DNA of 64,000 bases from Polynucleobacter sp. AM-26B4 (GTDB lineage Bacteria > Pseudomonadota > Gammaproteobacteria > Burkholderiales > Burkholderiaceae): NCBI RefSeq assembly GCF_018882285.1, contig NZ_JACVOT010000001.1, positions 186,001 through 250,000 on the forward strand, read 5' to 3'. A program made the position numbers and the translations under genes. How positions within the stretch are numbered: the first letter of the stretch is position 1; each line of letters opens with the position of its first letter. Shown here in pieces: positions 9,158 through 18,775 of this stretch. Below the pieces are notes generated by a model. The model saw only the letters and a list, made by a program, of their open reading frames with translations. It was not told where the DNA came from and made no database searches.

Positions 9158-9199
9158 CATAAGACATTTGGCTATCAATTAATGTGTCTTATGTCTTAT
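9158..9199 (-). promoter_or_regulatory. Triple TAAGACA-type repeat, candidate aceA operator
   Basis: CATAAGACAT (9158-9167) is matched by TGTCTTATG (9185-9193) in inverted orientation, and a second overlapping copy, ATGTCTTAT, lies at 9191-9199. The centre-to-centre spacing is about 27 bases for the outer pair, and the two right-hand copies are 7 bases apart. The cluster lies 35-76 bases before the aceA ATG, where a repressor would block the promoter. The binding protein is not identified; a GntR- or IclR-type regulator is a guess. Confidence 0.45.
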
Positions 9200-9365
9200 A
9201 TAAGAGTGTATGTACTTGTGAAGGAGATTGCAAGGATTAATTTGACTAGGACAAAGAATATATATCCTAATTAAATTAATGGCTTATGGATTTAATTTTA
9301 TATTGTGGAATGCTAAATCATCAGTTGCAATGACATGCAACACTTAGAAAATTTACATAAATCAG

Positions 9366-9860
9366 TTAATCAAGGGGTTGATCTGCAACCAATACCCCAT
9401 CTTGATCAACATAAATCATGTCGCCAGGCTTTACCGTTGTGCCTGCCATATCAATGGTCAGGTCACGCTCACCCACATTGCGTTTGACGCTTTTCTGAGG
9501 ATGAACGGCCAACGCATTGATGCCCACTTTGGCTTGGGCCAGCTCCAATGTGTCACGCACGCAGCCATTGACCAGAATGCCTGCCCAGTTATTTTTTTCT
9601 GCCAAAACACCTAAATTACCGCCCACCAAGGCACAACGCATGGAGCCACCACCATCGATGACCAATACCCTGCCCTGACCAGGTTCATCTAGGATGGTTC
9701 TGACCCAGGTATTGTCTTCAAACACCTTGAGAGTGACTGCTGGACCCTTGAACTTTGACAAACCACCATATGCCCGAAAACCCGGTGCACAAACACGCAA
9801 CACTCCAGTTGCAATCAAATCTTCATTAGCATCACATAGATCAGTGGTGGCAAAACTCAT
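9366..9860 (-). CDS. rraA: RraA-family protein (RNase E inhibitor or HMG/CHA aldolase)
   Basis: The 164 residues form the RraA fold. Visible are the N-terminal [35 protein letters not shown], and the conserved GCVRDTLEL with the arginine-aspartate pair that binds the divalent metal and ketoacid in the related class II aldolases. Members are described either as RNase E activity regulators or as 4-hydroxy-4-methyl-2-oxoglutarate aldolases, and sequence alone does not decide. It is 21 bases after the MFS gene on the same strand. About 240 non-coding bases separate it from aceA; they hold a weak GTTGCA/TGCAAC hairpin (9324-9341) with no T-run. Confidence 0.88.
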   Translation of the reverse strand: MSFATTDLCDANEDLIATGVLRVCAPGFRAYGGLSKFKGPAVTLKVFEDNTWVRTILDEPGQGRVLVIDGGGSMRCALVGGNLGVLAEKNNWAGILVNGCVRDTLELAQAKVGINALAVHPQKSVKRNVGERDLTIDMAGTTVKPGDMIYVDQDGVLVADQPLD

Positions 9861-9881
9861 GGCTCTCTCCAGAAAATATCT

Positions 9882-11093
9882 TTAAGCGTTTTTTAATTCT
9901 ACAGACCGGTTATTTTCGCCGACTCGATAGGCAGTGAGCAAGGCCATCATTAAAAATACAGCAATCAAGATAAAGACTCCTGGAACCATCTTCCAGTCCA
10001 TCAATAAACCAAACATCAGTGGTCCAATCGCCAAGCCTGAATCCAGACCTGAATAAACAGTACCAAAGACTCGACCAGAAGCCTCTTTCGGAGTCGCTGA
10101 GCGAATCATCAAGTCTCTGGATGGTCCAGCAATACCAACGCAGAAACCCATCACGGTGAACAAACTCATCATGGTCGAACCTGAGACCACAGTCATTGCA
10201 ATCAGAACTGAAATCGAACTACCTAAAATGAAACCAATCGCGATGACTCTCTCTGGAAAACGTGCACGTGTTGCAACAAATCCCCCAAGGAACATCCCGC
10301 CAGCACTGGCCAACATATAGGATGAATACGCCGTGGTGGTCAATGCAATTGGCAAATCGTAAAGTAACTGCATGGCCGTTGGTGCGAAACTTTGTACACC
10401 ACTCAAAGCCAAAGCACTTAAAAAGAAAAAGCCCCAACACATCCACACCATTGGCAACTTCAAATAATCAAAAGACAGTGCCGATGAATTTTTTCTGGCA
10501 GTCTCTTCAAGATCACGCTGTTCCTGTGAACCCATCAAGACATGACGTCTCCAGTAGAGAACTGCCAACATCACCAAGGCAATCGCTGACGCAACCAATA
10601 GGGCTTGGCGCCAACCAGCGAAAGTAGTCACAGCCACCAGCACTGCTGGAGAAGCAGCCCAACCAAGAGCCCCTGAAACCCCATGCATTGAATAAGCATG
10701 AGCGACACGCTCTGGTGAAACTCGTCGGTTGATCAAGGTGTAATCAGCCGGATGGAACACGCCGTTACCAAGGCCCGCTAAGCAAGCGCCAAATAACAAG
10801 CTCCAATAGCCACTTGAAAACGACAACACAATGGCTGAAATAGCCAGCATGGCAACACCGAAGAAAAGGACTTTTAAAGGACCTGAATGATCCACCCAAA
10901 AACCAGCAGCGGCTTGCATGATGGTTGAGACGATGAAGAACATGGTCATCAAGAATCCAAGCTCAGCGTAACTGAGGCCGAATTCAACTTTCAACCATGG
11001 GAATAATGGCGCAAGAATTAAGTGATAAAAATGGGAGGTGCCATGGGCCACACTGACAAGGCCAATAACCTCCGCGTCTCTGCGAATAGTCAT
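9882..11093 (-). CDS. Major facilitator superfamily transporter (Fsr-like)
   Basis: Inner-membrane carrier of 403 residues with about twelve hydrophobic segments in two halves. The N-terminal segment VSVAHGTSHFYHLILAPLFPWLK and the FWVDHSG loop after helix 2 resemble fosmidomycin-resistance (Fsr) type exporters and their relatives. The substrate cannot be deduced. It lies between clpB (61 bases upstream) and rraA (21 bases downstream) on the same strand, so it may be read through from clpB, but no functional link is obvious. Confidence 0.82.
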   Translation of the reverse strand: MTIRRDAEVIGLVSVAHGTSHFYHLILAPLFPWLKVEFGLSYAELGFLMTMFFIVSTIMQAAAGFWVDHSGPLKVLFFGVAMLAISAIVLSFSSGYWSLLFGACLAGLGNGVFHPADYTLINRRVSPERVAHAYSMHGVSGALGWAASPAVLVAVTTFAGWRQALLVASAIALVMLAVLYWRRHVLMGSQEQRDLEETARKNSSALSFDYLKLPMVWMCWGFFFLSALALSGVQSFAPTAMQLLYDLPIALTTTAYSSYMLASAGGMFLGGFVATRARFPERVIAIGFILGSSISVLIAMTVVSGSTMMSLFTVMGFCVGIAGPSRDLMIRSATPKEASGRVFGTVYSGLDSGLAIGPLMFGLLMDWKMVPGVFILIAVFLMMALLTAYRVGENNRSVELKNA

Positions 11094-11154
11094 TGGCCGA
11101 TGTTACTACTGATTGAATCAGGCTGCTAGATTTTGCTTAGCGCCTGGAGTTAGC

Positions 11155-13749
11155 TCAATGGACAACCCGATCAAACATGAATGCCCCATTTTTATCAACG
11201 TCCACTGGAACAATGGCTTTAGGACCAAACTTGCCTTCCAGAATCAATCGAGCCACTGGGTTTTCAATGTATTGTTGAATCGCTCTCTTCAGAGGTCTTG
11301 CCCCAAAGACTGGGTCATAACCGGCCTCAGATACACGCGCAAGAGCAGCGTCACTGACTTCCAGCAACATGTCCATCTTCGCCAAACGATCACGCAAGCG
11401 TTGCAACTGAATCTTGGCAATCGCAGCAATGTTCTTTTGGTCTAAGCCATGGAACACAACCATCTCATCAATACGATTTAAAAACTCAGGGCGGAAATGT
11501 TCTTTCACATCCCCCATCACAGCTTCTTTGAGTTTCTCTTGTGGCTGACCACTCATCGACTGGATCATTTGCGAACCTAAATTGCTGGTCATCACGATCA
11601 CAGTATTTTTAAAGTCCACAGTGCGACCTTGTCCATCCGTCATGCGACCATCGTCCAAGACCTGCAACAAGACGTTGAATACATCTGGGTGAGCCTTCTC
11701 AACCTCATCCAATAAGATGACGCTATAAGGCTTGCGACGAACGAGCTCAGTTAAATAACCACCCTCTTCGTAGCCCACATATCCTGGAGGTGCACCAATC
11801 AAACGAGCCACGCTGTGCTTTTCCATGAATTCACTCATGTCAATGCGAATCAAGTGCTCATCACTGTCAAATAAGAACTCGGCCAGCGCTTTGCAAAGCT
11901 CTGTTTTACCAACACCTGTTGGACCCAAGAATAAGAATGAGCCATAAGGCTTGCCTTCATCAGAGAGACCAGCACGTGAGCGTCGAATCGCATCAGAGAC
12001 CGCTGTAATAGCCTCCTCTTGACCAATCACTCGATTGTGCAAGTAGTCTTCCATTTGCAATAACTTGTCACGCTCACCTTGCATCATTTTTGATACAGGA
12101 ATACCTGTGGCTCTTGAGACCACCTCAGCGATTTCCTCTGCACCCACTTGAGTGCGCAACAATTTATGTTTAGAAGTAGAACCCTTGGCCTCAGCGACGG
12201 CAGCTGATTTCAATTTACCTTCTAGTTCTGGTAACTTGCCATACTGTAGTTCAGCAACTTTTTCTAATTTGCCATCACGTTGTAATTTGACGATTTCAGA
12301 TTTAACTTTATCAATCTCTTCTTTGATTGAAGCCGTACCCTGAGCAGCACCCTTTTCTGCTTTCCAGATTTCTTCAAGGTCTGCATACTCTTTACCCAAA
12401 CGCTTGATCTCTTCTTCAATCAGCGCTAGACGCTTTTGTGAAGCTTCGTCTTTTTCTTTCTTCACTGCCTCGCGCTCAATCTTCAATTGAATCAAGCGAC
12501 GATCTAACTTATCCATGACCTCTGGCTTTGAATCAATTTCCATTCTGATGCGAGATGCAGCCTCATCAATCAAATCAATCGCTTTATCTGGCAAGAAGCG
12601 ATCGGTGATGTATCGATGAGATAACTCAGCAGCAGCCACAATCGCTGGGTCTGTGATTTCTACACCGTGATGCAGTTCGTATTTTTCTTGTAAGCCACGC
12701 AAGATAGCAATCGTGTCTTCAACACTTGGCTCACCAACCATGACTTTTTGGAAGCGACGCTCTAACGCTGCGTCTTTCTCAATGTATTTGCGGTACTCAT
12801 CCAATGTTGTGGCGCCAATGCAATGCAACTCTCCACGAGCCAAGGCTGGCTTGAGCATATTGCCTGCATCCATGGCACCTTCAGATTTACCTGCGCCGAC
12901 CATGGTGTGTATTTCATCGATGAAAACAATCGTCTGACCTTCATCTTTAGCAACATCACTCAAAACGGCTTTGAGACGCTCTTCAAATTCCCCGCGATAT
13001 TTAGCACCCGCCAATAGCAAGGCCATATCTAAAACTAGAACGCGTTTATTTTTTAAAGTTTCAGGAACTTCCCCATCAATGATTCTCTGGGCTAAGCCCT
13101 CAACAATCGCTGTCTTACCAACACCTGGTTCACCAATCAATACAGGATTGTTCTTGGTGCGGCGTTGCAAAATTTGAATCGCACGACGAATTTCATCATC
13201 GCGACCAATGACAGGATCTAATTTACCCAAGCGCGCACGCTCAGTTAAATCGAGGGTGTATTTTTTTAAAGCTTCACGTTGATTTTCAGCATCAGCACTA
13301 TTCACAGACTGTCCTCCACGAACTGCCTCAATGGCAGCTTCTAAAGTTTTACGGGTAATACCAGCAGCCTTGATCGCTTTACCAAGGTCACCCTTATCGT
13401 CACTTAAGACCAATAAAAAAAGTTCGCCTGCGATGAAATCGTCGCCTCGCTTGGTTGCTTCTTTTTCAGTTAAGTTCAAGTGGGCTGCCAAAGAACGTCC
13501 AATTTGCACATCGCCACCAGTGCCCTGCACTTGAGGTAACTTAGCAAGCAAGGCTTGGCATGCCTTTTCCAAAGCCAGCGCATTACCACCGGTTCGATTA
13601 ATCAATGATTTAGCGGTGCTGTCAGCTTGCTGCAACATCGCTAAAAGGACATGTTCAGACTCAATGTATTGGTTATCAGCGTTCAAAGCCAAGCTTTGGG
13701 CTTCGCCCAGAGCTTCTTGGAATTTACTGGTTAATTTATCTAGTCTCAT
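11155..13749 (-). CDS. clpB: ATP-dependent chaperone ClpB
   Basis: Hexameric disaggregase that works with DnaK to rescue aggregated proteins after heat stress. The 864 residues have the N-terminal repeat domain (about 1-145), first AAA+ domain with GEPGVGKTA and [12 protein letters not shown], a long coiled-coil middle domain (about 405-525, rich in Lys/Glu), second AAA+ domain with GPTGVGKTE and [12 protein letters not shown], and the D2-small domain ending in FDRVVH. Full length, no anomalies. A sigma-32-like promoter lies immediately upstream. Confidence 0.98.
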   Translation of the reverse strand: MRLDKLTSKFQEALGEAQSLALNADNQYIESEHVLLAMLQQADSTAKSLINRTGGNALALEKACQALLAKLPQVQGTGGDVQIGRSLAAHLNLTEKEATKRGDDFIAGELFLLVLSDDKGDLGKAIKAAGITRKTLEAAIEAVRGGQSVNSADAENQREALKKYTLDLTERARLGKLDPVIGRDDEIRRAIQILQRRTKNNPVLIGEPGVGKTAIVEGLAQRIIDGEVPETLKNKRVLVLDMALLLAGAKYRGEFEERLKAVLSDVAKDEGQTIVFIDEIHTMVGAGKSEGAMDAGNMLKPALARGELHCIGATTLDEYRKYIEKDAALERRFQKVMVGEPSVEDTIAILRGLQEKYELHHGVEITDPAIVAAAELSHRYITDRFLPDKAIDLIDEAASRIRMEIDSKPEVMDKLDRRLIQLKIEREAVKKEKDEASQKRLALIEEEIKRLGKEYADLEEIWKAEKGAAQGTASIKEEIDKVKSEIVKLQRDGKLEKVAELQYGKLPELEGKLKSAAVAEAKGSTSKHKLLRTQVGAEEIAEVVSRATGIPVSKMMQGERDKLLQMEDYLHNRVIGQEEAITAVSDAIRRSRAGLSDEGKPYGSFLFLGPTGVGKTELCKALAEFLFDSDEHLIRIDMSEFMEKHSVARLIGAPPGYVGYEEGGYLTELVRRKPYSVILLDEVEKAHPDVFNVLLQVLDDGRMTDGQGRTVDFKNTVIVMTSNLGSQMIQSMSGQPQEKLKEAVMGDVKEHFRPEFLNRIDEMVVFHGLDQKNIAAIAKIQLQRLRDRLAKMDMLLEVSDAALARVSEAGYDPVFGARPLKRAIQQYIENPVARLILEGKFGPKAIVPVDVDKNGAFMFDRVVH

Positions 13750-13776
13750 GGATATCTCCCATTATTTATGTTCAGT

Positions 13777-13804
13777 ATGTGGGTACATAAGCCTAAATTT
13801 CAAG
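13777..13804 (-). promoter_or_regulatory. Candidate sigma-32 (RpoH) heat-shock promoter of clpB
   Basis: Reading the reverse strand, CTTGAA (13804-13799) is followed after 14 bases by ACCCACAT (13784-13777), close to the RpoH consensus CTTGAA-N13/14-CCCCATNT. The predicted start point is about 20 bases before the clpB ATG, and GGGAG forms the ribosome site. Confidence 0.6.
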
Positions 13805-13844
13805 TGATTTAGATCAAATAAATTGCTGGCTTTATCATAGAGGG

Positions 13845-14084
13845 ATGTCATGGTGTTTATATCTCTTGGAATGTTCTGATGGAAGCTACTACGCTGGCAT
13901 CACCAATGACCTGGAGAACCGTATCAACGCTCATAACAATGGCACCGGCGCCAAGTACACCCGCGGTAGAAGTCCCGTCAAATTGATCGCCCAGCAGGCA
14001 TTTGAAAACCGCTCTGAGGCTTCCAAGGCTGAAAGCCAGATCAAAAAGCTCCCTAAAAACCTCAAACCAGGATTTTTTGCGTGA
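13845..14084 (+). CDS. Small GIY-YIG domain protein (UPF0213/YhbQ type)
   Basis: A 79-residue protein that is essentially one GIY-YIG nuclease module: WCLYLLECSDGSYYAGITNDLENRINAHNNG with the tyrosines and the catalytic-type arginine, then GAKYTRGRSPVKL. Such proteins are single-domain putative nucleases of uncertain role. The final GTGA is shared with the start of the DinG-type helicase gene, so the two are translated together, which suggests a DNA-repair context. Confidence 0.85.
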   Translation: MSWCLYLLECSDGSYYAGITNDLENRINAHNNGTGAKYTRGRSPVKLIAQQAFENRSEASKAESQIKKLPKNLKPGFFA

Positions 14085-16177
14085 GTAACGAGAACCTCAA
14101 GGACATCCAGGAAAAGATCGAAGAGTTTTACCAAGCTGTCCAAGCTAATTGGCCAGGCTTTAAGACTCGAGTGGGCCAAGAACAAATGTTTGCTCACATT
14201 GCTCAAACCTTGAGTCAAGCTAAAAGCCCTAAAGACGTCAGAGATGGTGACAATATCTTGGTGGTTGAAGGTAAAACTGGCGTGGGTAAAACGCTTGGTT
14301 ACCTTATTCCAGCGATTGTGTTCAGTAAGTTGCTAAACAAGCGCGTGATCATCAGCACTGGTACCGTGGCACTGCAAGAACAGCTCATGCAAAAAGATTT
14401 GCCTAATTTGGCAGATCTATCACCCATCTCGTTTGAATATGCCTTGGCCAAAGGCCGCAGTCGTTATGTGTGCAATATCCGCTTGGAACAAGTCAGTGGG
14501 AAAACCAAACAAACCGCTCTTTTTGAAGACGCCAACTGGGACGGTCCACCAAAAGAACAAGATAAAGATAGTTTTGCAGATGCCCTACTTAGCTTAAATG
14601 ATGGTTCATGGAATGGTGACAAAGACACCGCCCCTCCAGAAATCACCGACAGCATGTGGCCCAGAATTGCTGCAGAAAGAAGCTCATGCTTGGGCAGGCA
14701 CTGCCAACGCTTCAATGTGTGCCCTTATTTCAATGCCAGACGTGACCTGGTCAAAGCAGACGTGATCATCGCCAATCATGATTTGGTGATTTCAACAATT
14801 GCCTCGGGTTCAAAGATTCTTCCGGATCCATCAGAAACGCTTTATATCTTTGATGAAGCCCACAATCTTCCTCAAGTAGGTATCAAGCACTTCGCTTCAT
14901 CCGTTGGCTTGATTGCTAGCACTCGTTGGTTAGAAAAAATCATGGCAGCGGTTTTGCGGGCAGACGCTCTTTTGCCAGACTCTTCAGGAAAAACTGTGGA
15001 AGAGGTTCATGGGTATGTTGAAGATTTGATCATGCACACCAAGCAAATGATCAATTCATTGAGATTGGCTAACTTTGTGACCCATGAGCAAGCCATTCAC
15101 CGCTTTAAAAATGGCGAACTAAGTCCTGAGTTTTTAAGTTATGCTGAAACCATTGGGCCGCTGGCAATCGCGCTAAATAATCGGGTCAGTAAAATTTTGC
15201 AGCAACTCAACGATCAAAGAAATAACAGCATCGATAAAGATTCATTCAGCCCTGCGATTTTAGAAATCGGCAGTTATCAGTCTAAAACTGAGAATCTATC
15301 CAACACTTGGCATTTGATGCAAGCAGATGCCAACCCGCCAATCGCCAAATGGGTGGAGTGGCAAGACCTAGGTTCTACCTTTGATTTCAAACTTCACGCC
15401 TCCCCCATCAGCGCTGCTCAAAATTTAGCTCAGACTCTTTGGTCCACGAGTTCTGCGGCCGTCTTGACCTCAGCAACCCTCAGAACCATGGGTGATTTTC
15501 AATACTTCTTAGGGCAAACTGGCTTGAACTGGTTCCCAAAGACAAATACGCTTGAAGCTGAATCACCATTCAATTACGAGGAGCAAGGCACATTCATCGT
15601 TCCAGAAATGATCAACTGTCCCAGCGCCAATGCTCAAGGCCACACGGATGAACTGTCTGCTGAAATACCAAAACAACTAAAAGATTTGAAGCATGGCGCC
15701 TTGGTTTTGTTCACATCAAAAAAGCAAATGAAACAGGTTCACGATGACTTGCCGGATGATTTTTTACAAGACGTCTTGATGCAGGGTGATATGCCTCGCA
15801 ATAAATTAATCAGCCAGCATGAATCACGCATCCAGGATGGTCATCGCAGCATTTTGTTTGGCATGCAAAGTTTTGGTGAAGGCTTGGATCTTCCTGGAAA
15901 ATTATGTGAGACCGTCTTGATCACCAAATTACCATTTGCTCCGCCTGATTCACCGGTTGAGGAAGCCAAATCAGAATGGCTGGAAAAGAATCAAGGCAAT
16001 CCTTTTTACGAAATCAGCGTTCCTGCGGTGGCTTTGAAGTTACAACAATGGGTGGGACGTGGCATCAGAACTGAAACAGATCACGCCACCATCATCGTTT
16101 TAGATAAACGATTGAAAACCAAACCTTATGGCAAAAAAATAATGGCGGGCTTGCCGCCATTCAAACGTTTGATGTAG
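14081..16177 (+). CDS. dinG: DinG/XPD-type ATP-dependent DNA helicase
   Basis: Superfamily 2 iron-sulfur helicase of 698 residues. Visible are Walker A VEGKTGVGKTLGY, four cysteines of the [4Fe-4S] domain (YVCNIRL, then SSCLGRHCQRFNVCPYF), the DEAH box LYIFDEAHNL, and C-terminal motifs FGMQSFGEGLDLPG and QQWVGRGIRTETDH (motif VI arginines). It starts at a GTG overlapping the previous stop by 4 bases. E. coli dinG is SOS-induced, but I see no LexA box before this gene pair. It is convergent with moaE, 28 bases away, with no clear terminator. Confidence 0.92.
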   Translation: MSNENLKDIQEKIEEFYQAVQANWPGFKTRVGQEQMFAHIAQTLSQAKSPKDVRDGDNILVVEGKTGVGKTLGYLIPAIVFSKLLNKRVIISTGTVALQEQLMQKDLPNLADLSPISFEYALAKGRSRYVCNIRLEQVSGKTKQTALFEDANWDGPPKEQDKDSFADALLSLNDGSWNGDKDTAPPEITDSMWPRIAAERSSCLGRHCQRFNVCPYFNARRDLVKADVIIANHDLVISTIASGSKILPDPSETLYIFDEAHNLPQVGIKHFASSVGLIASTRWLEKIMAAVLRADALLPDSSGKTVEEVHGYVEDLIMHTKQMINSLRLANFVTHEQAIHRFKNGELSPEFLSYAETIGPLAIALNNRVSKILQQLNDQRNNSIDKDSFSPAILEIGSYQSKTENLSNTWHLMQADANPPIAKWVEWQDLGSTFDFKLHASPISAAQNLAQTLWSTSSAAVLTSATLRTMGDFQYFLGQTGLNWFPKTNTLEAESPFNYEEQGTFIVPEMINCPSANAQGHTDELSAEIPKQLKDLKHGALVLFTSKKQMKQVHDDLPDDFLQDVLMQGDMPRNKLISQHESRIQDGHRSILFGMQSFGEGLDLPGKLCETVLITKLPFAPPDSPVEEAKSEWLEKNQGNPFYEISVPAVALKLQQWVGRGIRTETDHATIIVLDKRLKTKPYGKKIMAGLPPFKRLM

Positions 16178-16205
16178 TTTGTTTGAGTATTTAGAAGAAT
16201 TGCTA

Positions 16206-16655
16206 TTACTGCCACTTCTTCAGAGCTTCATCATCGCTCAGGCGTGCATCCACCCAGCGAGCTCCTTCAGGCGTATCTTCTTTTTTCCAAAATGGCGCCA
16301 AAGTCTTTAGGTAGTCCATGACATATTCACAGGCAGCAAAAGCTTCGCCACGGTGAGCACTGGTGACTGCCGTTAAAACGATTTGATCTTCAATGTTCAA
16401 AGGACCCACTCGATGAATGATCAATACATCAAAAATATCCCAACGAGCTTTGGCTTTTTCAATAATTTCCTCAAGAGACTTTTCGGTCATGCCTGGGTAG
16501 TGCTCCAAGGTCATCGCAGCCACTTCGGAACCGTCATTGCGATCACGAACTGTGCCGACAAAAGTGGCAACTGCGCCAACCCGTGCATCACCAGCTCTTA
16601 ATTGTTTGATCTCTTGTGACAGATCAAAATCTTCAGTTTGAATACGAACTGGCAT
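16206..16655 (-). CDS. moaE: Molybdopterin synthase catalytic subunit MoaE
   Basis: Inserts sulfur from thiocarboxylated MoaD into precursor Z to make molybdopterin. The 149 residues show GAVATFVGTVRD, the LEHYPGMTEKSLEEI segment, HRVGPLNIEDQIV and HRGEAFAACEYVMDYLK. The lysines of PFWKKEDTPEG correspond to the catalytic lysine region. Start is 2 bases after the moaD stop, so the pair is coupled. Last gene of the mobB-moeA-moaD-moaE run. Confidence 0.96.
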   Translation of the reverse strand: MPVRIQTEDFDLSQEIKQLRAGDARVGAVATFVGTVRDRNDGSEVAAMTLEHYPGMTEKSLEEIIEKAKARWDIFDVLIIHRVGPLNIEDQIVLTAVTSAHRGEAFAACEYVMDYLKTLAPFWKKEDTPEGARWVDARLSDDEALKKWQ

Positions 16656-16657
16656 GT

Positions 16658-16915
16658 TTATCCGCCCGTCACTGGAGGGAAGAAAGCCACCTCAGCCTGA
16701 TTAATCAGTGCTGTGTCACCTTCCACCATTTGATGATTCAAAGCCATGCGCACCGCTTTACCTTCAGCCAATGCCTCAGACCATGACTCACCCCTGCTCA
16801 TCAAATGATGGCGTAACTGCGTCAAAGTCTTCACCGAGGTAGGAACATCGAACTGCTCTTCTGATGTTTTCAAGGTCTCGCGCAAAGAAGCAAAGAATTT
16901 AATCGTTATTTTCAT
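16658..16915 (-). CDS. moaD: Molybdopterin synthase sulfur carrier MoaD
   Basis: Ubiquitin-like 85-residue sulfur carrier. It begins with the beta-strand IKFFASLRE and ends in AFFPPVTGG, the C-terminal Gly-Gly that is adenylated and thiocarboxylated. Placed between moeA (9 bases) and moaE (2 bases). Confidence 0.95.
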   Translation of the reverse strand: MKITIKFFASLRETLKTSEEQFDVPTSVKTLTQLRHHLMSRGESWSEALAEGKAVRMALNHQMVEGDTALINQAEVAFFPPVTGG

Positions 16916-16924
16916 AGTGATAGC

Positions 16925-18163
16925 TTAAATCATTCCTGCAAAAGGCATGTACTTCACCATATCACCACGCTTGATGGCTTGAAGTGGTGGGTTATCTACC
17001 AAACCATCCGCCCATGAAGCGCTGGTTAAAACACCTGAGCTTTGATTAGGGAATAAATCTAAGCCACCCTGGGCATTGATGCGGACACGCAAAAATTCAT
17101 TGCGACGATCAGGCTTTGACCAATCAAAATCTGCACGCATCATGATCGTAGGAGCATTTGCATGAGCTCTTCCCTGCAACTTAGTAATGAAGGGGCGAAC
17201 AAATAATAAGAAAGTGACAAAACTAGAAACTGGATTGCCAGGCAATCCCATGAACCAAGTTTCCAAATGATTTGCACCCTGCTTTTTAACCGCGCCGAAT
17301 GCCAATGGCTTGCCTGGCTTGATGGCAATTTGCCACATATCTAGACGACCTTCAGCAGTCACAGCTGGCTTGATGTGATCTTCTTCACCCACTGACACAC
17401 CACCAGAGGTGATGATCAGATCATAGTCCTTACTGGCGCGACGCAAAGCATCTCTGGTAGCTTCTAAAGTATCAGGCACGATGCCTAAATCAGTGGCTTC
17501 ACAACCCAGAGAGCGAATACATGCCAAGAGAGTGTCTCTGTTGGAGTTGTAAATAGCGCCAGGCTTTAGTGGCTGACCCGGAAGAGTTAATTCATCCCCA
17601 GTAAAAAAAGCAGCTACTTTGATTTTCTTGGTCACTGGTAACTGATGGTATCCAGCAGAGGCAGCAACACCTAACTCCTGAGCCCTGAGATAAGTGCCCT
17701 TACTCAAGGCCACGCCCCCTGCTTTTAAATCTTCACCTTGCAAGCGAATCCATTGACCTTGCTGAGGCACTTCTTGAATAGTGATTTGATCACCGCTCAC
17801 AACGCAGTCTTCCTGCATCACCACGGCATCTGCGCCAGGTGGAATCGTGGCACCCGTGAAAATTCTGGCGATCGTGCCAGACTTGAGCTCTGTACCAACA
17901 TGCCCGGCTGGAATGCGTTGAGAAACGTTAAAACTTTGTCCGGCTGATTCAATATCAGCCACACGAACGGCATAACCATCCATCTGAGTATTGTTCATCG
18001 GTGGAACATCGACTTGACTTAGGATATCCGTGGCCAAGATTCTGCCCAAAGCATCTTGAGTATTGACCACTTCAACTTCTGCGCTCGGCTTTGCTTGAGC
18101 CAAGAGGTGCTCAAGGGCTTCAGCAGCAGTTTTCATCGGGGGTTTGTTCATGGCTTGCGTCAT
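16925..18163 (-). CDS. moeA: Molybdopterin molybdenumtransferase MoeA
   Basis: Inserts molybdate into adenylylated molybdopterin. The 412 residues have the N-terminal DALGRILATDI, VPPMNNTQMDGYAVR, FTGATIPPGADAVVMQED, and the MoCF-binding core ITSGGVSVGEEDHIK with GLPGNPVSSFVTF. Downstream of mobB by 24 bases. The earlier pathway genes (moaA, moaC, mogA) are not in the window, so the set here is partial. Confidence 0.96.
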   Translation of the reverse strand: MTQAMNKPPMKTAAEALEHLLAQAKPSAEVEVVNTQDALGRILATDILSQVDVPPMNNTQMDGYAVRVADIESAGQSFNVSQRIPAGHVGTELKSGTIARIFTGATIPPGADAVVMQEDCVVSGDQITIQEVPQQGQWIRLQGEDLKAGGVALSKGTYLRAQELGVAASAGYHQLPVTKKIKVAAFFTGDELTLPGQPLKPGAIYNSNRDTLLACIRSLGCEATDLGIVPDTLEATRDALRRASKDYDLIITSGGVSVGEEDHIKPAVTAEGRLDMWQIAIKPGKPLAFGAVKKQGANHLETWFMGLPGNPVSSFVTFLLFVRPFITKLQGRAHANAPTIMMRADFDWSKPDRRNEFLRVRINAQGGLDLFPNQSSGVLTSASWADGLVDNPPLQAIKRGDMVKYMPFAGMI

Positions 18164-18187
18164 CGGCTTAGTCTAATGGTTTTAGGC

Positions 18188-18772
18188 TTATTTTGCTAAA
18201 ACACCAGCGATTGAAAGGACTTGCTGTGCCACTTCTTCAATATTATTCAAATCAAGTACTGGGATATCTCTTGTTAGATCTGGCTTATTGATCGCATCGA
18301 TACCACCTGGATAAGCAATGGCTTGAATAAAGTTATCTTGATTGGCTTTAACTGAATTAGCTACGCACTCATCGTGCTCATGACGCCACAACTCAATTTT
18401 AGGGATTTTGGCATCCTTGAAACCTTCAACGATAACCAAATCACATGGAGATAACTTGCTCAACTGCTCTTCCATGGTCGGCTCAGCAGATTGTCTTAGC
18501 TCATGCATCAGTACCCAACGTTGATCAGATACCATCAGAACCTCAGATGCACCAGCTTCGCGATGGCGATAAGAGTCTTTGCCTGGTTTATCAATATCAA
18601 AGTGATGATGTGTGTGCTTGATGACTGAAACCTTGTAGGCTCGCTCAGTCAAAAATGCGATCAACTTCTCGATCAAGGTTGTTTTGCCAGTCCCAGAGTA
18701 AGCAACAAAACCAACCACAGGCACAGGGTTGGCCTTCACTGAAGTGTTTTGTTGACTCTGAATTTGGCTCAT
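18188..18772 (-). CDS. mobB: Molybdopterin-guanine dinucleotide biosynthesis adaptor MobB
   Basis: GTP-binding helper in attaching GMP to molybdopterin. The 194 residues start with a short polar extension, then VVGFVAYSGTGKTTLIEKL (P-loop), VSVIKHTHHHFDIDKPGKDSYRHREAGA and VIVEGFKDAKIPKIELWR, all typical of MobB. The ATG at 18772 is preferred over the TTG one codon earlier. It is 3 bases from the thrC stop, which links cofactor genes to the threonine unit in one probable transcript. Confidence 0.94.
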   Translation of the reverse strand: MSQIQSQQNTSVKANPVPVVGFVAYSGTGKTTLIEKLIAFLTERAYKVSVIKHTHHHFDIDKPGKDSYRHREAGASEVLMVSDQRWVLMHELRQSAEPTMEEQLSKLSPCDLVIVEGFKDAKIPKIELWRHEHDECVANSVKANQDNFIQAIAYPGGIDAINKPDLTRDIPVLDLNNIEEVAQQVLSIAGVLAK

Positions 18773-18775
18773 CAA

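Noticed and set aside
12152-13534. Several + strand open frames opposite clpB
   Set aside because: clpB is fully conserved on the other strand and these are low-information mirror frames.
13750-13844. SOS control of the GIY-YIG/DinG pair
   Set aside because: No CTGT-N8-ACAG site is present before either gene.
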